From assembly GCA_031267545.1 (NCBI GenBank), contig JAIRYU010000007.1, positions 1 to 8,291 of the forward strand: a stretch of 8,291 bases of DNA, written 5' to 3'. Both the position numbers and the translations under genes were made by a program. The notes beneath the pieces were generated by a model. The model saw only the letters and a program-made list of their open reading frames with translations. It did no database searches and was not told the DNA's origin. Below, in pieces: positions 1 through 6,535 of the stretch; the first letter of the stretch is position 1, and each line of letters begins with the position of its first letter. Source of the DNA: Holosporales bacterium (lineage in GTDB: Bacteria; Pseudomonadota; Alphaproteobacteria; RUG11792).

Positions 1-1594
1 CAAGTCTCTTTAGGGCTTTCAAACCTTCGCCGTCTACGTACGGAACATTTTTGAGGTATATTATAATTACGCTTGGATATCGTCCCTTCCTGCTTAGAGC
101 CTCCTCCGTAACCTCGGCAATATTTAGGAGTAGGGCGTTTGTCACCTGTATTACCTCTATCTTATCGAGTAGGTTGCGAGATATTCCCATTGATCCGCTG
201 TATCCATTTTTATTTGTCATGAACTCGCTTACGTTTACGTCATGATTTTTCACGCTTCTCACTGTTGCGTCTTTTATGTTTACCATCCTTTTTGCAAACA
301 ACATGTTTGCGGCCGTGAATCCTACAATCACCGCAGGGATAAATCCAAAACATATCGCTACCGCCAAGGTGATCCAAAATACGTAGCTCTCTCTTGAACT
401 CAGGTTTGCGTACTGAGTTAGGCGGGCTTTAGCAAGGGCGGTTACGGCGTACACTATCAATATGCCGGGCATACAATATATCGGCGCGTACCTCAGCGCG
501 TCTCCTCCGTATAATACCGCGCATATTGCGAGCGCCGCTACCACAATGACCGACGTAACGGTTTTCGACTTATATGAAATGTTAGCGAGCGAGTATGTTA
601 TGTCCGGGGCCACGAGCAGTCCTCCGCATGCCGCCGATGCAAAATTGGCGACGCCTGTTGCGATCAGTTCGGCGTTGTATTGTATTTTCCGATCGCCTGT
701 TACGCTGGCCGCCACATTGGTTGCAATGCATGTCTTGGTTCCTATTACGATTGCTATTGCAAAGGCGTATGTAAGCGCGTCCGCAAGCGCAGTTTGCTTT
801 GGAACAGTTTTGGCAATGGTGGCTATATTCTCGTATGCCCCCATGTCAAGTAACTTACTGCCGATCGTTTTGATTTCGATGAGCTCTGGTAAAATTCGTT
901 CGCTTACAAGGTAGGCAATTATGGCGCAACCCCCTATGTATATCGCGTATGGCGTCGATCCCCTCATTACGGCCTTGAGGATTATCATTGGCGCCAGGTA
1001 CGTCAGGACTGTTTTCAGGCCCTGCGTATCAAGATTCTTGAAGCTCGCGTATAGCGCTGCGCAGCCTTCTTTGAATCCGTGTATCGCAGGGACTGCTTCT
1101 GTTCCAATAATGAACTGCAGTTGGCTGATGACGACTAGCAGCAGGGTATAGGTAGTAATCGCCGCAAGGAACGTTCTCGTTACATGCCGCATTGTGTCGC
1201 TCATCCTGAGCGTTCCTAATGTTGCCAATATTATAGCTACAAGTATTGACGTTACGAGCAATCCCTTGTATTGGTATTTAGCTTGCAGCTCTATTATCGG
1301 GATCATGACCGACAACGCGATTGAGCTTACTTGATACTTAGATCCCCCCAACACGGCATTGCAGGCGGCCGCTATGCCGACTGACAATAGGCCGTGCATT
1401 GGCGACACACCGCATGCGAAGGCTATTGCGAGCGCGATTGGAGTGGTTAGGAGAAGTATTCTCGCGCCGGCTATTACGTCGTTTATTAGGCTCTTTGTCG
1501 AGTATCTGTCTACATATATGTTCAATATGGATGGGCACAGTTTGAGTTGTCTTATTTGATCAAGCGTATGCGCGACCCTTTTGGTTATACCCAC
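1..1594 (-). CDS. SulP-family anion transporter with C-terminal STAS domain (3' end outside the window)
   Basis: The minus strand is open from an in-frame TAA at 1612-1610 down to base 2, giving 531 codons from the only plausible upstream start, GTG at 1594-1592. The protein is hydrophobic from about residue 40 to 434. It carries SulP landmarks: PIALAIAFACGVSPMHGL near the first membrane segments, then GGSKYQ (83-88), later NAELIATGVANF, and a GG...N...K.KT stretch matching the family region around TM10. After about residue 437 it becomes soluble and STAS-like, with YLKNVPYVDGEGLKAL (about 513-528) matching the core strand-loop-helix of that domain. Family members are inner-membrane transporters of sulfate, bicarbonate, dicarboxylates or other anions; the substrate cannot be read here. 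Two oddities: the usual SGPT after GGSR.Q is SSIA (90-93), and no ATG precedes the conserved core. The gene is divergent from kdsA. Family call is firm; start and substrate are not. Confidence 0.88.
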   Translation of the reverse strand, partial: MGITKRVAHTLDQIRQLKLCPSILNIYVDRYSTKSLINDVIAGARILLLTTPIALAIAFACGVSPMHGLLSVGIAAACNAVLGGSKYQVSSIALSVMIPIIELQAKYQYKGLLVTSILVAIILATLGTLRMSDTMRHVTRTFLAAITTYTLLLVVISQLQFIIGTEAVPAIHGFKEGCAALYASFKNLDTQGLKTVLTYLAPMIILKAVMRGSTPYAIYIGGCAIIAYLVSERILPELIEIKTIGSKLLDMGAYENIATIAKTVPKQTALADALTYAFAIAIVIGTKTCIATNVAASVTGDRKIQYNAELIATGVANFASAACGGLLVAPDITYSLANISYKSKTVTSVIVVAALAICAVLYGGDALRYAPIYCMPGILIVYAVTALAKARLTQYANLSSRESYVFWITLAVAICFGFIPAVIVGFTAANMLFAKRMVNIKDATVRSVKNHDVNVSEFMTNKNGYSGSMGISRNLLDKIEVIQVTNALLLNIAEVTEEALSRKGRYPSVIIIYLKNVPYVDGEGLKALKRL

Positions 1595-1653
1595 ATCTGC
1601 CCAGCTATATTAACCACTCCATCTGTCATTTTAAGCGCAAATAGTTAATTAAA

Positions 1654-1680
1654 AGTTAATAGTATTTTTCTATTTTAACT
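1654..1680. repeat. Imperfect AT-rich inverted repeat
   Basis: AGTTAATAG (1654-1662) pairs with CTATTTTAACT (1670-1680) around a short T-rich loop, with two unpaired bases in the right arm. AGTTAAT also recurs as a direct repeat just upstream (1643-1649). The stem is almost all A-T and therefore weak. It lies upstream of the SulP start and could be an operator half-site pair or chance in AT-rich DNA. It is not a good terminator. Confidence 0.25.
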
Positions 1681-1713
1681 GGAAGACGTAATGTCTCCGG
1701 GATCATGATGAAT

Positions 1714-1719
1714 TATAAT
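1714..1719 (+). promoter_or_regulatory. Candidate -10 box for the kdsA operon
   Basis: A perfect TATAAT lies in the AT-rich intergenic region on the plus strand. At a 17-base spacing the -35 position holds ATGTCT (1691-1696), which matches TTGACA at only three of six bases, and there is no extended TG motif. The flanking TATTATAAT symmetry means the complementary strand also reads TATAAT at 1717-1712, so direction cannot be decided from the box alone. If used for kdsA, the leader would be about 210 bases to the preferred start. Confidence 0.3.
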
Positions 1720-1762
1720 ACGCGCAGCCGCGCAAAATTTTAATTAATAATCCGGAAATTTA

Positions 1763-1951
1763 ATGCCCATTATACGCGTTGACTCCGCGCTATTCTTGCA
1801 AAGTTCCGATCTTGGAGATTTTGAATGGGCGCTATGGCGCTTTCATTTTCTAAATTGGTTCATACGCTTTGCAGTTGCGTTGCATCCTTTTTTGTTTATG
1901 ATGTGTTTAGTGCTAACGCGTATCCGGGGATCGTCGCAATGCAGTCAGTGA
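1763..1951 (+). CDS. Possible small hydrophobic ORF upstream of kdsA, unrecognised
   Basis: This frame of 62 codons begins at ATG 1763, in the intergenic region, and ends 13 bases into the preferred kdsA frame. It has an acidic and aromatic middle (DLGDFEWALWRF) followed by a run of hydrophobic residues (about 28-51) that could form one membrane segment, then a polar tail ending SSQCSQ. The ribosome-binding signal is weak (GGAAA at 1753-1757, five bases before the ATG). I recognise no family. The arrangement would allow translational coupling to kdsA, but an ORF this short may be chance, and it competes with the alternative kdsA start at 1825 in another frame. Confidence 0.15.
   Translation: MPIIRVDSALFLQSSDLGDFEWALWRFHFLNWFIRFAVALHPFLFMMCLVLTRIRGSSQCSQ
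1926..1930 (+). promoter_or_regulatory. Shine-Dalgarno supporting the kdsA start at 1939
   Basis: GGGGA ends eight bases before ATG 1939. A competing site, TTGGAG (1812-1817), lies seven bases before the in-frame ATG at 1825, so ribosome-binding signals alone do not settle the start. Homology does: KdsA proteins begin close to the residue encoded at 1939. Confidence 0.45.
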
Positions 1952-2772
1952 CAGTCGGCGGTTTTGAAGTAGCCAATGACAAACCGTTTGTTTTCATAGG
2001 AGGTCCGTGCGTCATAGAATCGCTCGATCACTCCCTTCGCATGTGCTGTGAGATAAAGTCAGTGTGCGAGAGGCTCGGCGTTGACTACATATTTAAATCC
2101 TCATTCGACAAGGCAAACAGGACTAGTATCTCCGGCAAAAGAGGAATCGGACTTGACGAAGGTCTTCGTATTTTGAGCGACGTTAAATCTGAATTTGAAG
2201 TACCAGTCATTACTGACGTCCATCTTCCGGATCAATGTTCCGCTGTGGCAGAGGTGGTCGACGTTATACAGATTCCTGCGTTTCTTTGCAGACAAACGGA
2301 TCTATTGGCTGCCGCCGCTAAAACCGGGCGCGTGGTAAACGTTAAGAAGGGACAATTTGTTGCTCCAATGGACATGGCTAGCGTTGCCGAGAAACTTCGC
2401 CATTTTGGAGCTACCGAGATTATGTTATGCGATAGGGGTACCTGCTTCGGATACAATACGCTAGTCACGGACTTTCGAGGTATCCCGATTATGGCGCAGA
2501 CAGGATGTCCGATAATATTCGACGCTACGCACTCAGTTCAGATGCCGTCCGCTAATGGAACGTCCTCTGGCGGAGAGCGTAAGTTCGCGCCAATTTTAGC
2601 GAGAGCCGCGGCTGCAGTTGGAGTTGCAGGAATTTTTATGGAGGTACACGATGATCCAGACAAAGCGCCATGTGACGGGCCTAATATGATACGTATGGAT
2701 AACCTTGAGCAAATATTGACGGAGCTAGTTGCAATCGATACCGTCTCAAAAAAATTCAAAAGAACGATATGA
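1939..2772 (+). CDS. kdsA: 3-deoxy-8-phosphooctulonate (Kdo-8-P) synthase
   Basis: KdsA condenses phosphoenolpyruvate with arabinose-5-phosphate in the cytoplasm to make Kdo-8-phosphate, precursor of the inner-core sugar of LPS. The 277-residue product from ATG 1939 matches the family length (about 280) and aligns from VANDKPFVFIGG onward. Signature segments include FKSSFDKANR (52-61), VVDVIQIPAFLCRQTDL, NVKKGQF, ILCDRG-like MLCDRG, DATHSVQ (195-201) and MEVHDDPDKAPCDGP. Cys24 (GGPCVIES), His198, Glu235 and Asp246 sit where metal-dependent enzymes such as the Aquifex one have Cys, His, Glu and Asp; the metal-free E. coli type has Asn in place of the Cys. An in-frame ATG at 1825 would add 38 residues resembling a signal or membrane segment, unexpected for a cytosolic enzyme, so I prefer 1939. 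The stop overlaps the next start as ATGA (2769-2772). Confidence 0.95.
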   Translation: MQSVTVGGFEVANDKPFVFIGGPCVIESLDHSLRMCCEIKSVCERLGVDYIFKSSFDKANRTSISGKRGIGLDEGLRILSDVKSEFEVPVITDVHLPDQCSAVAEVVDVIQIPAFLCRQTDLLAAAAKTGRVVNVKKGQFVAPMDMASVAEKLRHFGATEIMLCDRGTCFGYNTLVTDFRGIPIMAQTGCPIIFDATHSVQMPSANGTSSGGERKFAPILARAAAAVGVAGIFMEVHDDPDKAPCDGPNMIRMDNLEQILTELVAIDTVSKKFKRTI

Positions 2773-4517
2773 ACGATACGAGGATTCAATGCGCGAGCAA
2801 TTTACAAAACCTAAGGGATGGGCTCATTGCAATTGGCGCTGATGCCATCATTGTTGCGATCAATAATTCGTTTGGCAACTTCGAATCTGGGGAGTCATAT
2901 CTCACTCAAATTTCTGGTTACTCGGGATCAAACGGCCGCGCTATCATCACCAATAATGAGGCTGCGCTGTGTGTTGACGGTCGATACACGAAACAGGCTA
3001 ATACCCAAACTGACAACTCAATTTGGAAGATCTGTACGTACCCAGATGTAAATACAGTTACTCTCATCTCGAGAATAATGAAGAAGGGGCAAACGCTGGC
3101 GGTTGGCCCATTCTCAATGACTTATAGCTCGTATCTGTCGATATTAAAATTCGCCGGGAAAATCGGATTTGTCGTGAAATTATTGGATAGACGCCAGTTC
3201 GATTCGCTATTCCATATCTCAACTCCATCGACAACAAAGTTATTCCTGATGGATGAGGCTGACGTTGGAGAGCCGCATGTTGATCGGATCAAAAGGATAA
3301 AAGGAACCTTGAGAAGCGGCGAGGCAGTACTGCTGACCGAAAAATCCATAGCTGGGTGGTGCGCGGGTATTAGGCTAAGAAAGGCCACGGATCAAAAGAG
3401 CATCCTGCCGAACTGCGTTGTGTACATCAGCCATTCTGAGAGACCAATCGTTTTTTGCGATCTGACGTTGGAGGATGTATGCCATGATTTTTCATTCGCC
3501 CCGCTCAGTGACTTCGAGGACGTAATGTCCGCGGTTGATAAGGGGCTGGTATACTGCGATTACTCGACTGTATCGGTGTACTTTCCATACATACTACAGA
3601 AGCTTGGGTTTGGCGTCGAAGCGTCCAAAGTGGATGTAGGCCAATTCGAGGCCGTCAAAAATCAGGTGGAAATATCAAATCTAAGGACTGCCGCGGAGTT
3701 GACGTCCGTAGCCTTCATAAAAGCGTTGGCTTATGTGGAAACGCGCGAACGCACTACTGAGATAGAGGTCGTAAATGTGTTCAAGGCTGAGCTCAGTAAA
3801 AACAAAACGTTTGTGGATCTGAGCTTCAATGCAATATCGTCGTTTGGCGAGAACACATCCGTCGTGCATTATAATCCGGAAGTTTTGGGAAATGCCGACA
3901 TCGAGGCAGGCGGACTGTTTCTCTTTGACGCCGGGGCGCACTTTACAAGCGCTACAACAGATATGACAAGGGTGGTGTACAGAGGAAACTCGCAGCCGCC
4001 CGCGAATTTAATTAACGTCTACACGACCGTCTTGAAATCCGTTATCATGTTTTCAACTGCAAGGTTCCCAGATAAGACAAAGGCGTCGTGCCTAGACTCA
4101 ATAGCCAGGGTTTTGGTTTGGCGCGACGGGTTCGACTACAACTTTGGAACAGGGCACGGAGTCGGCAGCTTCGGGAATGTCCACGAGCGCCCGAGCATAT
4201 CGCGCGGATCTGATGAAAGCATTACGGACGGCATGGTCATTACTGTGGAGCCTGGGGTGTATATGCCCGATTTTGGGATAAGACTTGAGAACATGGTGTG
4301 TACAGTAGCGTCGGCCGCGCATCAGGGATATGTGGAATTTGAAACGTTAAACTTCATACCGTTCTGTCAGAAGTTAATAGACGTTAAATCCCTGTCTCTG
4401 TATGAGGTAGAATGGCTGAATGATTACCACGCGTTGGTCTATGAGAAATTTCGCAATACATTTGCCGATGATTTAGATACATTTCGTTGGCTTGAAGAAA
4501 ACACAAAGAAGATATGA
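2769..4517 (+). CDS. pepP: Xaa-Pro aminopeptidase (aminopeptidase P, M24B family)
   Basis: This cytosolic dimetal peptidase family removes an N-terminal residue when proline is second, helping to recycle peptides. The 582-residue protein has the long three-domain layout: creatinase-like N-domain (about 1-145), a second creatinase-like domain (about 150-300), the pita-bread catalytic domain (about 310-525) and a short C-terminal M24C-type tail containing WLNDYHALVYEKF (549-561). All five expected metal ligands are visible: Asp387 (FDAG), Asp398 (TTDMTR), His463 (GTGHGVG), Glu494 (TVEPGVY) and Glu507 (RLEN). Accessory histidines lie at VVHYNP (367) and VHERP (472). Its ATG overlaps the kdsA stop (ATGA) and there is no strong Shine-Dalgarno, so reinitiation after kdsA is likely. 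The architecture resembles eukaryotic XPNPEP1 and long alphaproteobacterial enzymes rather than the shorter E. coli PepP, so the symbol is used loosely. Confidence 0.93.
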   Translation: MNDTRIQCASNLQNLRDGLIAIGADAIIVAINNSFGNFESGESYLTQISGYSGSNGRAIITNNEAALCVDGRYTKQANTQTDNSIWKICTYPDVNTVTLISRIMKKGQTLAVGPFSMTYSSYLSILKFAGKIGFVVKLLDRRQFDSLFHISTPSTTKLFLMDEADVGEPHVDRIKRIKGTLRSGEAVLLTEKSIAGWCAGIRLRKATDQKSILPNCVVYISHSERPIVFCDLTLEDVCHDFSFAPLSDFEDVMSAVDKGLVYCDYSTVSVYFPYILQKLGFGVEASKVDVGQFEAVKNQVEISNLRTAAELTSVAFIKALAYVETRERTTEIEVVNVFKAELSKNKTFVDLSFNAISSFGENTSVVHYNPEVLGNADIEAGGLFLFDAGAHFTSATTDMTRVVYRGNSQPPANLINVYTTVLKSVIMFSTARFPDKTKASCLDSIARVLVWRDGFDYNFGTGHGVGSFGNVHERPSISRGSDESITDGMVITVEPGVYMPDFGIRLENMVCTVASAAHQGYVEFETLNFIPFCQKLIDVKSLSLYEVEWLNDYHALVYEKFRNTFADDLDTFRWLEENTKKI

Positions 4518-4520
4518 GGA
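4516..4520 (+). promoter_or_regulatory. Shine-Dalgarno fixing the pgk start at 4528
   Basis: GAGGA overlaps the aminopeptidase stop codon (TGA 4515-4517) and lies seven bases before ATG 4528. It supports this ATG over the in-frame TTG at 4492, which lies inside the upstream gene and has no comparable signal. Confidence 0.7.
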
Positions 4521-4527
4521 AAATGTT

Positions 4528-5706
4528 ATGATTAGGACTTTTGAAGATTTCAAAAAATACATACGGCAGAATCATTGGATTCGTCGATGCATCGTGAGAG
4601 CTGATCTGAATCTACCGTCAAATGTCGAGGATTTAACAAGGGTGTATGCTATCAGAGACACGACGCTGGGAATATTGGGTATGGGACTAAATGTTACGCT
4701 CATCTCGCATTACAAGAGACCATCGTCTGAGAGTGTCAACGATCCCAAGTATTCCCTCAGGAACGTAGTAGATAGCGTTTCATCAGTCATAGGCGAGGAC
4801 GTTAACTTCGTAAATGATGTAATTTTCGACATTGATCCAGGCTCGATTACGTCTAAGGTTACGCTGCTTGAGAACTTGAGGTTCTACGATGGAGAAGCGG
4901 AGAACGATCGCAGATTTGCAGAGGCGATTGCTAAGTTTGGCGATGTGTATATTAACGATGCATTTTCTGTATCCCATAGGCGGCATGCGTCCGTATGCGC
5001 CATAACAGAATTTCTTCCGTCGTTTGCCGGCCTCTCTATGCAAAGAGAAATCGATGGAATCTCTATGATAACGCGAGATGTGAAGCGCCCATTTACCGCA
5101 ATCGTTGGAGGTTCTAAAATATCCTCCAAGATAGACGTGCTGCGAAACATATCTCAAACGGCTGATTATCTCGTGATAGCTGGGGCGATGGCGAACGCCT
5201 TCTTAGCCGCCAAGGGCATTGATATGAAATGCTCGATCACCGAAACTGATCAATTCGAAGCCGCCATCAAAATCTTACAGGAGTCGAAGGCAGAGATCAT
5301 TTTACCTGATGATGTTGCGGCGTCGCCCGATATAAATGCGCCAGGTAATAATTACGATATTTCACAGATTCCAGAAGGATTTTCGGGATTCGATATCGGA
5401 GATAAATCGGTGGCCAAGCTGATCGAGATAATCAAGAAATCTAAGATGTTGCTTTGGAACGGAGCTGTAGGCGCCTTTGAGTTTGCAAATTTCAACAAGG
5501 CTTCGAATGAGATTGCAAGACTAGTAGCCAGCCGTACAAAAGCCAATTCTCTTATCTCGATAATAGGAGGCGGAGAGACCGTTGCGTCAATTGGCGGTTT
5601 CAAGGATAGTATGACCTTCATATCAACCGCTGGCGGCGCGTTTTTAGAGTTTGTTGCCGGATATAAATTGCCGGGAATTGAGGCGCTATGCAGGACGACG
5701 GTATAG
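4528..5706 (+). CDS. pgk: Phosphoglycerate kinase
   Basis: PGK interconverts 1,3-bisphosphoglycerate plus ADP and 3-phosphoglycerate plus ATP in glycolysis or gluconeogenesis. The 392-residue product has normal family length and both domains. N-domain substrate motifs are RADLNLP (24-30), SHYKRP (60-65), LLENLRF (113-119) and NDAFSVSHRRHAS (143-155). Hinge and C-domain motifs are GGSKISSKIDVL (194-205), IAGAMANAFL, LPDDV, LWNGAVGAFE (309-318), IIGGGET and STAGGAFLEF (366-375). Several positions depart from consensus: SH(L/F)GRP is SHYKRP, LWNGPLG is LWNGAVG, and DIGPKS is DIGDKS. The arginines of the substrate site and the lysines Lys197 and Lys201 are kept, so I expect activity. ATG 4528 is chosen for its Shine-Dalgarno and the family N-terminus. 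The 3' end overlaps map by 19 bases. Confidence 0.96.
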   Translation: MIRTFEDFKKYIRQNHWIRRCIVRADLNLPSNVEDLTRVYAIRDTTLGILGMGLNVTLISHYKRPSSESVNDPKYSLRNVVDSVSSVIGEDVNFVNDVIFDIDPGSITSKVTLLENLRFYDGEAENDRRFAEAIAKFGDVYINDAFSVSHRRHASVCAITEFLPSFAGLSMQREIDGISMITRDVKRPFTAIVGGSKISSKIDVLRNISQTADYLVIAGAMANAFLAAKGIDMKCSITETDQFEAAIKILQESKAEIILPDDVAASPDINAPGNNYDISQIPEGFSGFDIGDKSVAKLIEIIKKSKMLLWNGAVGAFEFANFNKASNEIARLVASRTKANSLISIIGGGETVASIGGFKDSMTFISTAGGAFLEFVAGYKLPGIEALCRTTV

Positions 5707-6473
5707 TAATTCATAACGAGGCAGACCTAGAAAATATGAGGGCTGCATGCAGGCTTGCTGCCAGTGTGTTGGAGTTCATAGATGAATATGTGGTTGAGGG
5801 AGTTACCACCATTGAGTTAAGCGAGTTGTGTAACGAATTTATAATCAGTCATGGAGCCACATCTGCTACGCTGGGGTACAATGGATTTCCTGGGGCAGTG
5901 TGTACGTCGGTAAACGATGTCATATGTCACGGAATTCCTGGTAGTTATCGTCTGAAGTCCGGCGATATCATAAACATAGACGTTACCGTTAACCTCGATG
6001 GTTGGCATGGCGATACAAGCAAAACATTTCTGGTTGGACAATGTACTAAGTTAGCGACTACGCTAGTTGAGGTAGCCGAGCGGGCTTTGTACGTCGGGAT
6101 AAGCGCTGCGAAGCCATACGGATATTTCGGAGACATTGGGAAAGCAATTCAAAAGTACGTGGATTGCTGCGGGTTTTCAATCGTTAGGAATTATTGCGGT
6201 CACGGAATTGGGCGAAAAATGCACGATGAGCCGATGGTTATTCATCACGACGACCATGACCTGGGGCCGCAAATTTTGCCGGGTATGTTTTTTACGATAG
6301 AGCCGATGATCAATGTCGGCTCACATAGAACGAAGGTTATGAAAGACGGCTGGACTGTGGCGACGATTGATAAATCCCTCTCCGCCCAGTTTGAGCACAC
6401 AATCGCAGCGCTGGAAACTTCGGTGGAAATTATGACGCGTAGCTCAAAACATAACGTTACGAAACTTGTATAA
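5688..6473 (+). CDS. map: Methionine aminopeptidase, type I
   Basis: MAP removes the initiator methionine from nascent proteins with a small second residue. The 261-residue protein aligns over its whole length with E. coli Map (264 residues), supporting ATG 5688. Metal ligands are all present: Asp98 (NIDVT), Asp109 (WHGDTSKTF), His172 (YCGHGIGR), Glu205 (TIEPM) and Glu236 (QFEHT). His81 (ICHGIP) and His179 match the other active-site histidines. There is no N-terminal zinc-finger or SH3-binding extension. A local acidic and histidine-rich run (HHDDHD, 186-191) replaces a less charged loop of the E. coli enzyme. The start lies inside the end of pgk with GAGG at 5680-5683, only four bases away, so translation is probably coupled to pgk. 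This is the second M24-fold peptidase in the operon. Confidence 0.96.
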   Translation: MQDDGIVIHNEADLENMRAACRLAASVLEFIDEYVVEGVTTIELSELCNEFIISHGATSATLGYNGFPGAVCTSVNDVICHGIPGSYRLKSGDIINIDVTVNLDGWHGDTSKTFLVGQCTKLATTLVEVAERALYVGISAAKPYGYFGDIGKAIQKYVDCCGFSIVRNYCGHGIGRKMHDEPMVIHHDDHDLGPQILPGMFFTIEPMINVGSHRTKVMKDGWTVATIDKSLSAQFEHTIAALETSVEIMTRSSKHNVTKLV

Positions 6474-6535
6474 TTTGCTGTGGCTTGATGTTATTCTACA
6501 GGCTGCGCGTTACCTTAAGTAATGTTGGGTTCGTT

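Larger units (their letters stand above)
1595..1938. other. Divergent intergenic region between the SulP gene and kdsA
   Basis: This stretch of 344 bases holds no recognisable gene. Positions 1630-1680 and 1711-1765 are strongly AT-rich, as expected of a divergent promoter region. It contains a TATAAT hexamer and an imperfect AT hairpin. Two overlapping plus-strand frames cross its right end. One starts at ATG 1763 and runs 62 codons to a stop at 1951. The other is an in-frame extension of kdsA from ATG 1825. Both encode hydrophobic residues over 1840-1930, and I recognise neither as a known protein. It could be a leader region, a degraded small gene or simply untranslated DNA. No convincing rho-independent terminator is visible. 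Confidence 0.6.

Noticed and set aside
462..1151. Plus-strand open frames of 150 and 76 codons
   Set aside because: They lie opposite the SulP gene, whose minus-strand frame is open throughout and carries recognisable family motifs; these are antisense shadows.
1654..1680. Rho-independent terminator in the intergenic region
   Set aside because: The stem is short, nearly all A-T and imperfect, and neither flanking gene ends here.
1721..1732. CGCG-CAGC-CGCG mini-hairpin
   Set aside because: Only four base pairs around a four-base loop, with no T run or functional context.
2232..2789. Minus-strand frames opposite kdsA
   Set aside because: Short, no family resemblance, and fully explained by the kdsA coding strand.
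4492..4527. TTG start extending PGK by 12 residues
   Set aside because: It lies inside the aminopeptidase gene with no ribosome-binding site; ATG 4528 has GAGGA at ideal spacing and fits the family N-terminus.
6469..6474. TATAAT at the end of map as an internal promoter for the tolC-like gene
   Set aside because: No matching -35 at 16-18 bases and no extended -10; the hexamer overlaps the last codons of map and may be coincidental.
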